Assembly (NCBI RefSeq): GCF_900188485.1
Contig: NZ_FZPH01000015.1
Span: 169,422-233,421, forward strand
Origin: Asanoa hainanensis
GTDB taxonomy: Bacteria; Actinomycetota; Actinomycetes; Mycobacteriales; Micromonosporaceae
DNA length: 64,000 nt
Direction: 5' to 3'
The translations under genes were made by a program, and so were the position numbers. Position 1 is the first letter of the stretch. The number at the start of each line of letters is the position of its first letter. The notes under the pieces are model-generated. The model was not told the origin of the DNA. It did no database searches and was given only the letters and a program-made list of their open reading frames with translations. Positions 7,503 to 15,882 of the stretch are shown here, one piece after another.

Positions 7503-7903
7503 TGCCCGCGATGATCGACAAGGTCGCGTGGGTGCTGGTGTCCGGCGGGACGATCCTGTGCTCCCGCAACCACGGCCGGGACCTGTTCTATCTGCCCGGC
7601 GGCCGGCGCGAGGCGGGCGAGAGCGACCTGCAGACGCTGGTGCGAGAGGTCCGCGAGGAGCTCGGCGTCACGATCGTCGCGGGGACGGAGTCGCACGTGG
7701 GCACGTTCGAGGCCGAGGCACACGGACGGCCGCCGGGCACCCGGGTCACGATGACGTGCTACACCGCCGACCACCACGGCACGCCGCACCCCGACACGGA
7801 GATCGCCGAGCTGGCCTGGTTCGGCTACGCGGACCGCGACCGGGTGTCGGCCGCCGACCGCCTCGTCTTCGACCACCTGCACGCGGCAGGTCAACTGCCC
7901 TGA
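7502..7903 (+). CDS. Nudix hydrolase
   Basis: This 133-residue single-domain protein has a complete Nudix box, G-x5-E-x7-R-E-x2-E-E-x-G, running from GGRREAGE at about residue 38 to REVREELG at about 60. It supplies the Mg-binding glutamates needed to cleave nucleoside-diphosphate-linked compounds. Upstream are the strands VAWVLVSGGTILCSR and YLPGG. The substrate is undetermined; size and lack of extra domains fit an MutT/ADP-ribose type. Its ATG overlaps the acyltransferase stop. It converges with a damaged membrane-protein gene 4 nt downstream, with no terminator visible. Confidence 0.88.
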   Translation: MPAMIDKVAWVLVSGGTILCSRNHGRDLFYLPGGRREAGESDLQTLVREVREELGVTIVAGTESHVGTFEAEAHGRPPGTRVTMTCYTADHHGTPHPDTEIAELAWFGYADRDRVSAADRLVFDHLHAAGQLP

Positions 7904-7907
7904 CTGG

Positions 7908-8670
7908 TCAGCAAGCCGCCGCGGGTTCGGCGAGCACGTCTCTGCAGGCGATCGCACGAAACTCCGCGAGGCCGAAGTCGTAGAGATCGGCCCGGACCGT
8001 GAGGTCCTCCCCCATGAGGGCGATCGCGAACCTGTCGATGTCACCGTCCACGTTGCCCCCGAGGTCATTCTCGGTAAGCGGGGTCTCCCCCGCGTTGGGC
8101 GGATACATCGCGTTGTACATCCACGCTCGGACCACCCCCTGCACGCGGCATGTCCTCGGCTCCTCCCTCGGGAAAGGCCGGCACGAGACCTGCGGAAAGA
8201 GCGCCACCAGCCGTTCGGCGCTCTGGGCCGCCTCGCGCGAACACCACGCTCGATCCTGGCCCACCCCGCTCGGGAGAGCGGGAGAAGAAGGTCCAGTCGT
8301 GGACGCGAGGAGTGGAGCACGCGTAGAACTCGTCGAGACGCGCCTCCGCGTCCGCGAGACCGTTGAGGAACTCGCCGTACGAGGCGCCGCGCTGGTCACG
8401 CATCTGCAGCGCCCGGTCGGAATCAGCCTGGACCCGGGCACTGTCGACCTGGGCACGCACGGTTGCCTGGGTCGCGTAGGCGGTGACCAACCCACCCACG
8501 AGCGCACCCAACAGCGACCCGACCACGGACATGACCGCGGGAAAGAGCACCGCGTCGCCGATCAGCCGATGGCGCCGGACCGGCGTGTCCGAGGTCGCCG
8601 TCGAAACGTCCTTTTCGGACACCGGACCCGGCTCGGCGGCTGATGGCTTGGACGGTTCGGCCGACTCCAT
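7908..8670 (-). pseudogene. Frameshifted small membrane protein
   Basis: Two reading frames together make one protein of about 253 residues. The first runs from the ATG at 8670 and encodes a Pro/Ser/Asp-rich head, one transmembrane helix (about 40-66) and a charged helix ending LDEFYACSTPRVHDWTFF. Sense then continues in a second frame as SPALPSGVGQDRAWCSRE and runs to the TGA at 7908. The switch lies at about 8284-8265 in a C/T-rich stretch. The span of 763 nt (3n+1) means one extra base. I do not recognise the family. An N-terminal anchor with an extracytoplasmic Cys-containing domain (at least four Cys) is all that can be read. It may be a real null allele or a sequencing error. It lies next to another broken gene, which favours decay. 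Confidence 0.55.
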
Positions 8671-8726
8671 GCCCGCACGCTAGCGAACAACGGCCAACAT
8701 CCCCGAGTGCTCGGCCGTACGCACCT

Positions 8727-9776
8727 CTAGCTGGTAGGCCGGCCAGAGCCCGTGTCGTTCAGGGTGGTGAGGACGTGGACAAGGTGGTGCGACGTGCCCC
8801 ACGCCCGCCACTCCATCGGATTTCCCGGACCTGCGGCGCGACGGGAGCGTCGGTCGAGTTCAGCGTCGCCCCAGCAATGGTCGGCGCGCGCCCAATGCCC
8901 CGAGTCCACCAGGTCCGCACAGAGGTCGTAGAACCCTGCGTTGCCGGCCTCTTCGGCCCGCTGCCGGCGATGAATCCACCAACAGTCGTGGCTCGTGTAA
9001 CGCAGATTGGGTGGCGGCGCCCGGCCCTCTGCCAGGCCTGGATCGGCAATGCCGTAATCGCCGTACTCGACGGCCAGGTCAGTGACGCGATCGGCGAGAG
9101 CCTTGTCCCATCGTCGGATCGGTTCCGGCGATCGGGTGAGCCGCCTCCGGAGGGTGGCCGAGCTAGGCATTGCCGCCGCGGCGATGGTTACTGACCGCCA
9201 CGGTTGACGCCGTGCCCAAATGACGGCCTTCCTGCCGATCGCCTCTGCGCGGGAAACCGCTACCTCTGACGTGACCGTGGACATGTCGAGTACCAGATCG
9301 CATTGTTCGACCGAGACGCCCACCTAGCCGTCCAGGCGCCGGAGCAACTCGTCGTCGAAGGTGAGCTCGTCGCTACCGAGGCGCACCACCGCCCGATTGA
9401 CCTGAGCATGCACGGCTTCTCCATGCCGCCGCAACCGTGCGGGCGGGTCCGTCAGTCGGATGACTGGCAGAACTGGTACATCGAAGGCCCCGAGGTCGTC
9501 GGCGATATCGGTGATCGGGTGGCGCCACGTGTCGCCGGGATCGTCCAAGTGCCGCACGTCGATCCCGACCGGGGCTACGGCCAGCCGGTCGCGTGCTCGT
9601 TCAGAGAAATGGAACGCGTCCCTGATCGGGTCACCACTGCGCGGCGGGACCTCGAGTATGGGCAGGACTCTGCGGACCTGGTCATCAGTCAGGTGGTCGA
9701 GCGCCAGCAGCTCGCCCGCGCGGCCCTTGAGTATCGGGACGTAGAGCAAACGGCCACCTCGATCCGCCCAGCGCAC
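8727..9776 (-). pseudogene. Beta-family (T4 beta-protein-like) gene interrupted by an in-frame TAG
   Basis: The first 150 codons from the GTG at 9776 begin LLYVPILKGRAGELLALDHL, the N-terminal signature of the phage/bacterial beta protein family. Its members are about 350 residues and often sit near sce7726-type genes in phage-defence or prophage settings. Codon 151 is TAG (9326-9324). The frame then continues without a shift through VGVSVEQCDLVLDMSTV to a TAG at 8727, giving exactly 350 codons. RYTSHDCWWIHRR and a Trp-rich C-terminus lie in the second half. One point mutation therefore separates this from a full-length gene. A GTG directly after the stop could restart the C-terminal half. 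No sce7726-like partner is visible. The function of the family is poorly known. Confidence 0.62.
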
Positions 9777-10053
9777 TGATAGTAGTCAATAAATGACGTT
9801 CTGTGCGAACGAGCGAGTCCAGATGGTGAAATCGCGTGCTTGATCCGGCGACGGTCCGGCGCGGCAGGCGCCACGCTCGACCTCCGGTCAGCGCGCCTTT
9901 GACCCGTGCACTATGTCTGGCTCGGTATGGCTCAGCGCAGCCGCCGAACGACGTCCGGGGGCTTTCCCAGTCCGCCTCGCTGATGTCGATCACGGTGTGA
10001 ATCTAGAGGGGATGCCGTTCCACGCGGCCGCAATCGGGTAAGCAGGAGTCAGG
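9777..10053. other. Decayed intergenic tract with a possible gene remnant
   Basis: No intact gene is visible. On the - strand a GTG at 9993 opens with VIDISEADWES, which resembles the start of another small remnant at 19067 (VLDINEVDWAS), but the following residues have no coherent pattern. The tract is more AT-rich just upstream of the beta-family gene (about 9777-9840). I read it as debris plus promoter DNA. Confidence 0.35.
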
Positions 10054-10842
10054 TCAGGCGGGCTTGACTGCCCGCGTCGCGAAGTAGTGCGACAGGTATT
10101 CGGCCGATGCGTTGGATTGGTGTGGTGCTTCTGCGAAGCCTGTGACGACGAAGCCCGCCGCGATCTGGCCGCCGATCTGGGTCGTGAGGGTGTGGCTGTA
10201 TTCGAGCGCGGCGTCCGCGCCGAACTTCGTGGCGCGTTCCTCGGCGGAGTAGTGCGTGACGTCGCTGTAGGGGAGTTTGTGCACCACGACCAGCTCGCCG
10301 CGCTCGTCGAGGGCCTCGTGGTCGAACAGGTACACATCGGGGTTGAGGAAGCCCGCCAGCACCGTGCCGCCCGGGCGCAGCACGCGGAAGCACCCCCGCC
10401 ACACCGGTGCCAGGTCCGGCACGAACAGGTTCGAGACCGGATGGAACACGACGTCGAAGGTCGCGTCGCCGAAGGCGCCGAGGTCGCTCATGTCGCCCAG
10501 GACGGTGCGCAGGTCGAGCCCGTCGCGCGCCGCCACCAGCTCGTCCTGGCCGAGCTGGCCTGGTGAGTTGTCGAACACGGTGACCCTCGCCCCCGCGGCG
10601 GCGAGGATCGGGCCCTGCTGGCCGCCGCCGGAGGCCAGGCACAGCACGTCCTTGCCGGTCAGGTCCGCCGGCAGCCAGGAGCGGTCGACCGGCTCGTGCC
10701 CGATGAGCACGATCGACCAGTCGCCCCGGCGGGCGCGCTCGACAGCCTCGGTGCTCACCGGCCTCGACCACTCGTTGCCCTGCTGGACGTACCTGTCCCA
10801 GGCCGCCCGGTTGTGGGCCACGGGGTCGAAAACGGTGCCCAC
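10054..10842 (-). CDS. Class I SAM-dependent methyltransferase
   Basis: This 262-residue protein has motif I (VLCLASGGGQQGPILAAAGA, about residues 66-85), an acidic strand-2 end (VTVFDNSPGQLGQDE), motif II/III in DLGAFGDATFDVVFHPVSNLF, and a post-motif CFRVLRPGGTVLAGFLNP. It belongs to a common actinobacterial group that starts with HNRAAWDRYV. The acceptor is unknown. Translation starts at a GTG only 4 nt after the sigC stop, so it is cotranscribed with the sigma factor. That is an uncommon partner and suggests that it belongs to the SigC response or is simply autoregulated with it. Confidence 0.86.
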   Translation of the reverse strand: MGTVFDPVAHNRAAWDRYVQQGNEWSRPVSTEAVERARRGDWSIVLIGHEPVDRSWLPADLTGKDVLCLASGGGQQGPILAAAGARVTVFDNSPGQLGQDELVAARDGLDLRTVLGDMSDLGAFGDATFDVVFHPVSNLFVPDLAPVWRGCFRVLRPGGTVLAGFLNPDVYLFDHEALDERGELVVVHKLPYSDVTHYSAEERATKFGADAALEYSHTLTTQIGGQIAAGFVVTGFAEAPHQSNASAEYLSHYFATRAVKPA

Positions 10843-10846
10843 CAGG

Positions 10847-11464
10847 TCAGGACGTGGAGCGGAGGCGGTGGCCTTCGCGGTCGGCCATCGCGGCCACCAG
10901 GTCCGCGCGGGCCCGGGCCACCCGGGAGCGGATCGTGCCGACCGGGCAGCCGCAGACCTCGGCCGCCTCGGCGTAGCTGAGGCCGGCGATCTGGGTCGCG
11001 ACGAAGGCCTCGCGGCGCTCCGGGTCCAAAGCGTCGACCAGGTCGGTCAGGGCCAACCCAGCCTCGAAGCCGGCGCCACCATGATCACGCGCGAGCTCGG
11101 CCTCCGCGACCGGCTGCCAGTCGTCCAGCGCGGCCAGGCGCGGGCGGCGGGAGACGTACCGGATGTGGTCCGCGCAGGCCCGCCGGGCGATCGCCAGCAG
11201 CCACGTGCGGGCCGTGGACCGGGCGTCGAAGGCCGGCAGGGCCCGCATCGCCCGCAGGTAGATCTCCTGGGTCAGGTCGTCGGCCTCGCCCGGGCCGACC
11301 AGGTGCGCCACGAAGCGGCGGAGCTGGTGTTGGGTGGCCTCGACGAAGGCGTGGGCCGCGGCGCGGTCGCCGGCCTTCGCCGCCAGCGCCCAGCCGGTGA
11401 CCTCGTCGAGGTCGGCGACGGGCTCGCTGGCGCGCGGGCCGCGCTGCCGTCCGGGTAGGCGCAT
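10847..11464 (-). CDS. sigC: ECF RNA polymerase sigma factor, SigC type
   Basis: The 205-residue protein has region 2 (residues about 35-105, containing ADDLTQEIYLRAMRALPAF and ARTWLLAIARRACADHIR) and region 4 (about 140-200, DPERREAFVATQIAGLSYAEAAEVCGCPVGTIRSRVARAR). The latter, with its CGCPVGT turn, closely matches what I know of mycobacterial SigC. ECF factors redirect RNA polymerase. The partner divergent across 97 nt encodes a zinc-finger membrane protein with an anti-sigma-like ZAS motif, a likely controller. A methyltransferase follows 4 nt downstream. In related genomes SigC-type loci often neighbour copper genes; none is seen here. Confidence 0.83.
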   Translation of the reverse strand: MRLPGRQRGPRASEPVADLDEVTGWALAAKAGDRAAAHAFVEATQHQLRRFVAHLVGPGEADDLTQEIYLRAMRALPAFDARSTARTWLLAIARRACADHIRYVSRRPRLAALDDWQPVAEAELARDHGGAGFEAGLALTDLVDALDPERREAFVATQIAGLSYAEAAEVCGCPVGTIRSRVARARADLVAAMADREGHRLRSTS

Positions 11465-11561
11465 GCGCGCAAGGTTAGCTTGTCCGGTTTACCCCGGTCA
11501 CCCCGCGGTCGGCGGCAAATTCGGCGGGAACTGGACGCGACTTTCGCGCGACTATGGAGGT

Positions 11562-12341
11562 GTGGAGTGTGAGCGGATCCGGGAAATGCTGTCGGCGCGG
11601 CTCGACGGCGAAGACGCGCCGGGCGAGCGCGAGCTGACCGAACGGCACCTCGCCGACTGCGCGCACTGCGCGGCCTGGCTCGACGCCGCCGCCGTGGTGA
11701 CCCGCCTGGCCCGCACGGCGCCCGTGCCACCGGCCAGGCCGATCGACCTGACCTCGGTCGACCTGCCGCCCACCGCCGAACCGCCCGAAAGGCTCGAAGA
11801 GCCCAACGAGCGCCGCCGGCCACGGCTCGCGGTCGGGTTGCGGCTCGGCCTCGCGGCCATCGGCGCCGTGCAGTTCCTGTTGGGCGCCGCCCAGGTCGCG
11901 GGCCTCGGCCGCGACGACCACGCGCACGAGGCGGCGCTCGGGTCCGGGCACCTCTGGCACGAGTCGGCCGCCTGGAACCTGGCCATCGGCGCCGGGTTCG
12001 CCTTCGTCGCCCTGCGCCGCACCCGGCCGACCGGGATGCTGCCGACGTTGACCGCGTTCGTCGGCGTGCTCACCCTGCTCTCCGCCAACGACATCATCGC
12101 CGGCCGGGTCGAGCCGGGCCGGCTGGCCAGCCACGGCTTCCTGATCGCCGGCTGGCTGATCACCTTGGCGCTGTCCCGCCCGGCCCTCGACCCCGGCGAG
12201 CCGCCGGCCCGCGGCACCACCCGGCGCTGGACCGCGTCGTTCGACCCGGAGCCCACCACCGCCACCGCCGGCCCGCCGCGGCTGCGCCTGGTGGAGCGCC
12301 ACGCCCCGGCAACCGCGCGGCACCGGGCAGAGGCCGCCTAA
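11562..12341 (+). CDS. zf-HC2 membrane protein, putative anti-sigma factor for the divergent SigC
   Basis: This 259-residue protein starts at a GTG preceded closely by GGAGG. Residues 1-40 form a putative zinc-binding anti-sigma (ZAS/zf-HC2) motif: C3 and later H-x3-C-x2-C in HLADCAHCAAW. About 45 variable residues follow, then four to five hydrophobic helices (about 90-215) carrying HLWHESAAWN, GAGFAFVALRR and LTAFVGVLTLLSAND. The tail is Pro/Thr/Arg-rich. ZAS domains hold ECF sigma factors inactive, and the divergent arrangement with sigC supports that role, though direct binding is inferred. GGGAAC at 11526-11531 could be an ECF -35 element, but I cannot fix its -10. Confidence 0.72.
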   Translation: MECERIREMLSARLDGEDAPGERELTERHLADCAHCAAWLDAAAVVTRLARTAPVPPARPIDLTSVDLPPTAEPPERLEEPNERRRPRLAVGLRLGLAAIGAVQFLLGAAQVAGLGRDDHAHEAALGSGHLWHESAAWNLAIGAGFAFVALRRTRPTGMLPTLTAFVGVLTLLSANDIIAGRVEPGRLASHGFLIAGWLITLALSRPALDPGEPPARGTTRRWTASFDPEPTTATAGPPRLRLVERHAPATARHRAEAA

Positions 12342-12382
12342 AAGGGCAGAAACCGGGCTCGGCCGGCACTAGCCTCGCAGGT

Positions 12383-13699
12383 ATGGACCGTGCCGGGCTG
12401 GCCGCTGATGCCTACGTGTACGGGTACCCGCTGGTCGCCAGCCTGTCCGAGGTCATGCGGTTCACCCGCGACGGTCTCGGCGCGGTGCCGGCCACCCCGT
12501 TCAACGCCTTCGGCCACGCCCACCGCCTCGCCGGCCCGAGCGACACGTTCGTCAGCGTCAACAACGACACCGTCTACTCGATCGGCCAGGTCGACGTCGG
12601 CGGCGGCCCGGTGCGGCTGACCGTGCCCGACACCGACGGCGCCTACTACGTGCTCCAGGTCGTCGACGCCTGGACCAACAACATCGCGTACGTCGGCCGC
12701 CGCGCGTCCGGCACGAAGGCCGCCAGCTACCTGATCGCCCCGCGGGGCTGGTCCGGCGAGGTTCCGGACGACACCACGCTGATCCGGGCCTCGACCTCGG
12801 TGGTCTCCATCATCGGGCGACTGGCCTGCGCCGGGCCCGAGGACCTCCCGCGCGTCGAGCGGCTGCAGAAGGGCCTGCGCCTCCACGCGGCCACCCCGTC
12901 GGAGCGCGCGCCGCTGCCGTCGGTCGCCGCCACCGGCGTACCCACGGATCTGCTCTTCTTCGAGCACCTGCGGGCCTGGCTGGCGGCCTTCCCGCCGGCC
13001 GTCCCCGACCGGGCCTACCAGGAGCGGTTCCGGCCGATCGGCCTGCTGAACCCGGACCCGCCGTACGCGGACCCGCCCGATGATCTCGCCGAAGCCCTGG
13101 CGGAGGGTGCCGCGCGGGGCCGCACGCGGATCGAGGAGGCTTCCCGCACGGCGAGCACGGTCAACGGCTGGCACCTCGCGCCGCACGCGTTCGACTACAA
13201 CGTGGACTTCCTCGGCCCCGGGACCGTCGACTCCCCACAGTGGAAGATGACCGACCGGATCCGCGGCTATCTGGCGCGGGCGGTGGCGGCGCGGGTCGGG
13301 CTGTGGGGAAACCACGGCTACGAGGCGGTGTACGCGCCGGTCTACGTGGACGCCGACGGTGCTCCGCTGGCCGGGGCGCACGCGTACGAGATCCATTTCA
13401 CGGCTCCGCCGCCGGTGGACGCGTTCTGGTCACTGACCATGTACGACATGCCGGACTACTACCTGGTGCCGAATCCGCTCGACCGCTATTCGATCGGCGA
13501 CCGTACCCCCGGACTGCGACGTGAACCCGACGGTTCATTCACTCTCCGGGTGGGTCATTCGGCTCCCGCTGACGGCGATACGGCCAACTGGCTGCCGGCC
13601 CCGCCCGGCGCCTTCCGCCCGATCATGCGCCTCTACCAGCCACGATCCGAGATCCTGCAGGGTACGTACGCCCTGCCGCCGGTGGTACGCCTCGGCTAG
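12383..13699 (+). CDS. DUF1254/DUF1214-domain protein
   Basis: The 438-residue protein carries both halves of this family. The N-terminal DUF1254 part has DAYVYGYPLVASLSEVMRFT, FNAFGHAHRL and VNNDTVYSIGQVDVGGGPV. The C-terminal DUF1214 part has YEIHFTAPPPVDAFWSLTMYD, NPLDRYSIGDRTPGL and NWLPAPPGAFRPIMRLY. These beta-rich proteins are widespread and usually exported, but no signal peptide is visible here, so it is either cytoplasmic or starts elsewhere. The biochemical function of the family is not established. The ATG lies 7 nt after a TAGCCT box (12370-12375), consistent with a leaderless transcript. It stands alone, with no operon partner. Confidence 0.85.
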   Translation: MDRAGLAADAYVYGYPLVASLSEVMRFTRDGLGAVPATPFNAFGHAHRLAGPSDTFVSVNNDTVYSIGQVDVGGGPVRLTVPDTDGAYYVLQVVDAWTNNIAYVGRRASGTKAASYLIAPRGWSGEVPDDTTLIRASTSVVSIIGRLACAGPEDLPRVERLQKGLRLHAATPSERAPLPSVAATGVPTDLLFFEHLRAWLAAFPPAVPDRAYQERFRPIGLLNPDPPYADPPDDLAEALAEGAARGRTRIEEASRTASTVNGWHLAPHAFDYNVDFLGPGTVDSPQWKMTDRIRGYLARAVAARVGLWGNHGYEAVYAPVYVDADGAPLAGAHAYEIHFTAPPPVDAFWSLTMYDMPDYYLVPNPLDRYSIGDRTPGLRREPDGSFTLRVGHSAPADGDTANWLPAPPGAFRPIMRLYQPRSEILQGTYALPPVVRLG

Positions 13700-13793
13700 C
13701 CCCGAAGTTGGCCCCCTTCCGCACAGCGCACACACAGGTGAAGATGGTGTGTCCGCGTGTCCCCCCACGACGCCGCCCCGGATCGGAGCAGCC

Positions 13794-15875
13794 ATGGCGA
13801 GACGAGCGCTGGCGCTCGCCGCTGCCGTGGCGGTGGTGCTGGGCGCCGGGATCATCCTGTTCCCCGGCATCGCGGGCGTGCTCTGGGGCACCGCCGGTGC
13901 CTTGGCCGCCGGCGGCATCCTGTTCGGCCTCCGCACACACCAGCCGGCCCGGCGCACACCGTGGATCCTGCTCGCCGCCGCCGTGGCCGCCCTCGGAGCC
14001 GGCGACGTCGCCTACGACCTCAGCGGCAACGGCTCCGACCCCGGCGGCGCCTGGCTGGTGGTCGCCGAGATCTGCTACCTGACGCTGTTCCCGCTGCTGG
14101 CGTACGCGCTGCTGGGCCTGACTCGCACGAGCGCCGCCCTGCGGGACCGGTCCACGGTGGTCGACCTGCTCTCGTTGGTGATCGCCGCCGGCCTGGTCGG
14201 CTGGACGGTGACCACCGGCCCGATGTCCGACACGTCGACCTGGCCGGTCTACGACCGCTCGCTGGCCGCCGCGCACGTGCTCGGCTCGATCGTGGTGGTC
14301 GTGGTGACCAGCGCGCTGGTGGTGGCCACCCGGGCCCGCAACGTCTCCGCCTTGCTGCTCGCGACCGGTGCCGTCGGCCTCCTCGCCGCAGACACGCTCG
14401 AAGCGCTCGCCGAGGTGGGTGCCGGCGTGCCCGGCGGCCGCTACTGGGAGCTCGGTTACCTGGTCTGCTACGCCGCCTGGGGTGCCGCGGCGCTGCCGCC
14501 GTCGATGGCCCGGCTGACCCTGCCGGTCGAGCCGCGGATCGACTCCGGGCGCGGGCTGGGCATCCTGCCCGTGCTGCTGATCGCGCTGACCGGCCCGGGC
14601 CTGCTGCTGGTCGGCGACATCCGCGACGACGTCGGCGTGGTCACCGTCGTGGCGGTCGGCTCGGCGCTGATGACCGTGCTGGTCGCGACCCGGCTCAACG
14701 ACGCGCTGACCGCACAGCGCCGCGCGGTCGAGCGGGAACGGCTGCTCCGCCACGCCTGCGGCGAGCTGGTCGCGGCCGCCGACGCCGAGGCGGTGGCCGC
14801 GACGCTGGTCGCCGGCATCGACCGGCTGCTGCCCCGGGGCCATCCGCACCGGGTCATCTTCGTCAGCGCGATCGCCCCGGTCGACCCGGACGACGGCGAG
14901 ACGCTGCCGCTGTCCGGTGTGGCCGCCGGGCCGCCGCGGCTACCCAGCTCGTGGTCGGCCGTCAACGAGTCCGACGGCCGGGCGCGCCGGCTCAAGGCGA
15001 GCGAGGAGACGGCCGACCTGCGACCGGCGCTCGACCGGCGCCTCGCGGCCGGGCAGGCCCGGGCCACCGGCAAGGCACCCGTCCCGGCCGGCCCGGTGTT
15101 CGGCCGGGTCGACGCCGCCGACGCGATGGCCTGGCGCCCGCTGGTGCTGCTCGACCACCAGCCGCCCGCGACGGCCGGCGGCCGGCGCAGCCGCCTGAGC
15201 GCCACCCGGCTGCTGCACCCTGACCTGCGCGGGCCGTTGGCCGGGCTGCCGGCCGCCCTGGTCGCCTCCCTGGCCGCCGAGCAGCCTGGCCGGCACCGCT
15301 CGCCGATCAGCGCCGTCGCGATCGCCGGCGACCACGCCGTGCTCGCCGGCCTCCAGGACACCCTCGAGGTGCTGGCCAGCCAGGCGGCGCTGGCGCTGCG
15401 CCGGGTCGGCCACACCGTGGAGACCAGCCGCCGCGAGCGCGACGCCTACCTGAGCGCGGTCAGCGAGCGCACCGCCGACGTGGTGATCCTCCTCGACGCC
15501 GACGAGTGGATCCGCTACGCGAGCCCGTCGATGGCCGACATGCTCAAGGTCTCGGTGCCGATCCTGTCGACCTGGCGCGACATCATCCACCGCGACGACC
15601 ACGGGCAGGTGGAGAACACCCTCGACCGGGCGCGGTCCGCACTGGACGGCAGCGGTGTCAACACCGAGTGGACCCTGCGCCGCTCCGACGGGTCCTGGCT
15701 CCAGGTCGAGGTCAACTGCCGCGACCTGCGCAACCACCCGGCGGTGCAGGGCCTGGTGCTGACCCTGCACGACGTGACCCCCGACCGCCGGGTCGACCTA
15801 CCGTCGACGCTGCGCCGCCTGGACCGCTCCGCTCCGGGCCGCAACCGCCGCAGCGTCTGGCGCCGCTTCGGCTGA
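13794..15875 (+). CDS. Multi-pass membrane sensor with GAF-like and PAS domains but no output domain
   Basis: This 693-residue protein has eight to ten hydrophobic helices in residues 1-300, a short helix (ALTAQRRAVERERLLRH), a GAF-like region (about 315-535, broken by low-complexity inserts), and a PAS domain (about 560-670). The PAS carries ADVVILLDADEWIRYASPS, IIHRDDHGQV, WTLRRSDGSWLQVEVNCRD and the closing VLTLHDVTPDRR. Related actinobacterial proteins normally continue straight from this PAS into GGDEF and EAL domains. Here the chain ends about 30 residues later with a basic tail, so no catalytic output is visible. It may be a truncated cyclic-di-GMP enzyme or a sensor acting through a partner. 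The ATG at 13794 is preferred for its hydrophobic N-terminus. Confidence 0.75.
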   Translation: MARRALALAAAVAVVLGAGIILFPGIAGVLWGTAGALAAGGILFGLRTHQPARRTPWILLAAAVAALGAGDVAYDLSGNGSDPGGAWLVVAEICYLTLFPLLAYALLGLTRTSAALRDRSTVVDLLSLVIAAGLVGWTVTTGPMSDTSTWPVYDRSLAAAHVLGSIVVVVVTSALVVATRARNVSALLLATGAVGLLAADTLEALAEVGAGVPGGRYWELGYLVCYAAWGAAALPPSMARLTLPVEPRIDSGRGLGILPVLLIALTGPGLLLVGDIRDDVGVVTVVAVGSALMTVLVATRLNDALTAQRRAVERERLLRHACGELVAAADAEAVAATLVAGIDRLLPRGHPHRVIFVSAIAPVDPDDGETLPLSGVAAGPPRLPSSWSAVNESDGRARRLKASEETADLRPALDRRLAAGQARATGKAPVPAGPVFGRVDAADAMAWRPLVLLDHQPPATAGGRRSRLSATRLLHPDLRGPLAGLPAALVASLAAEQPGRHRSPISAVAIAGDHAVLAGLQDTLEVLASQAALALRRVGHTVETSRRERDAYLSAVSERTADVVILLDADEWIRYASPSMADMLKVSVPILSTWRDIIHRDDHGQVENTLDRARSALDGSGVNTEWTLRRSDGSWLQVEVNCRDLRNHPAVQGLVLTLHDVTPDRRVDLPSTLRRLDRSAPGRNRRSVWRRFG

Positions 15876-15882
15876 GCCGCTT

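Noticed and set aside
9685..9993. Intact small gene upstream of the beta-family gene
   Set aside because: Only about 11 N-terminal residues look protein-like and the rest is incoherent; it overlaps the beta-gene start.
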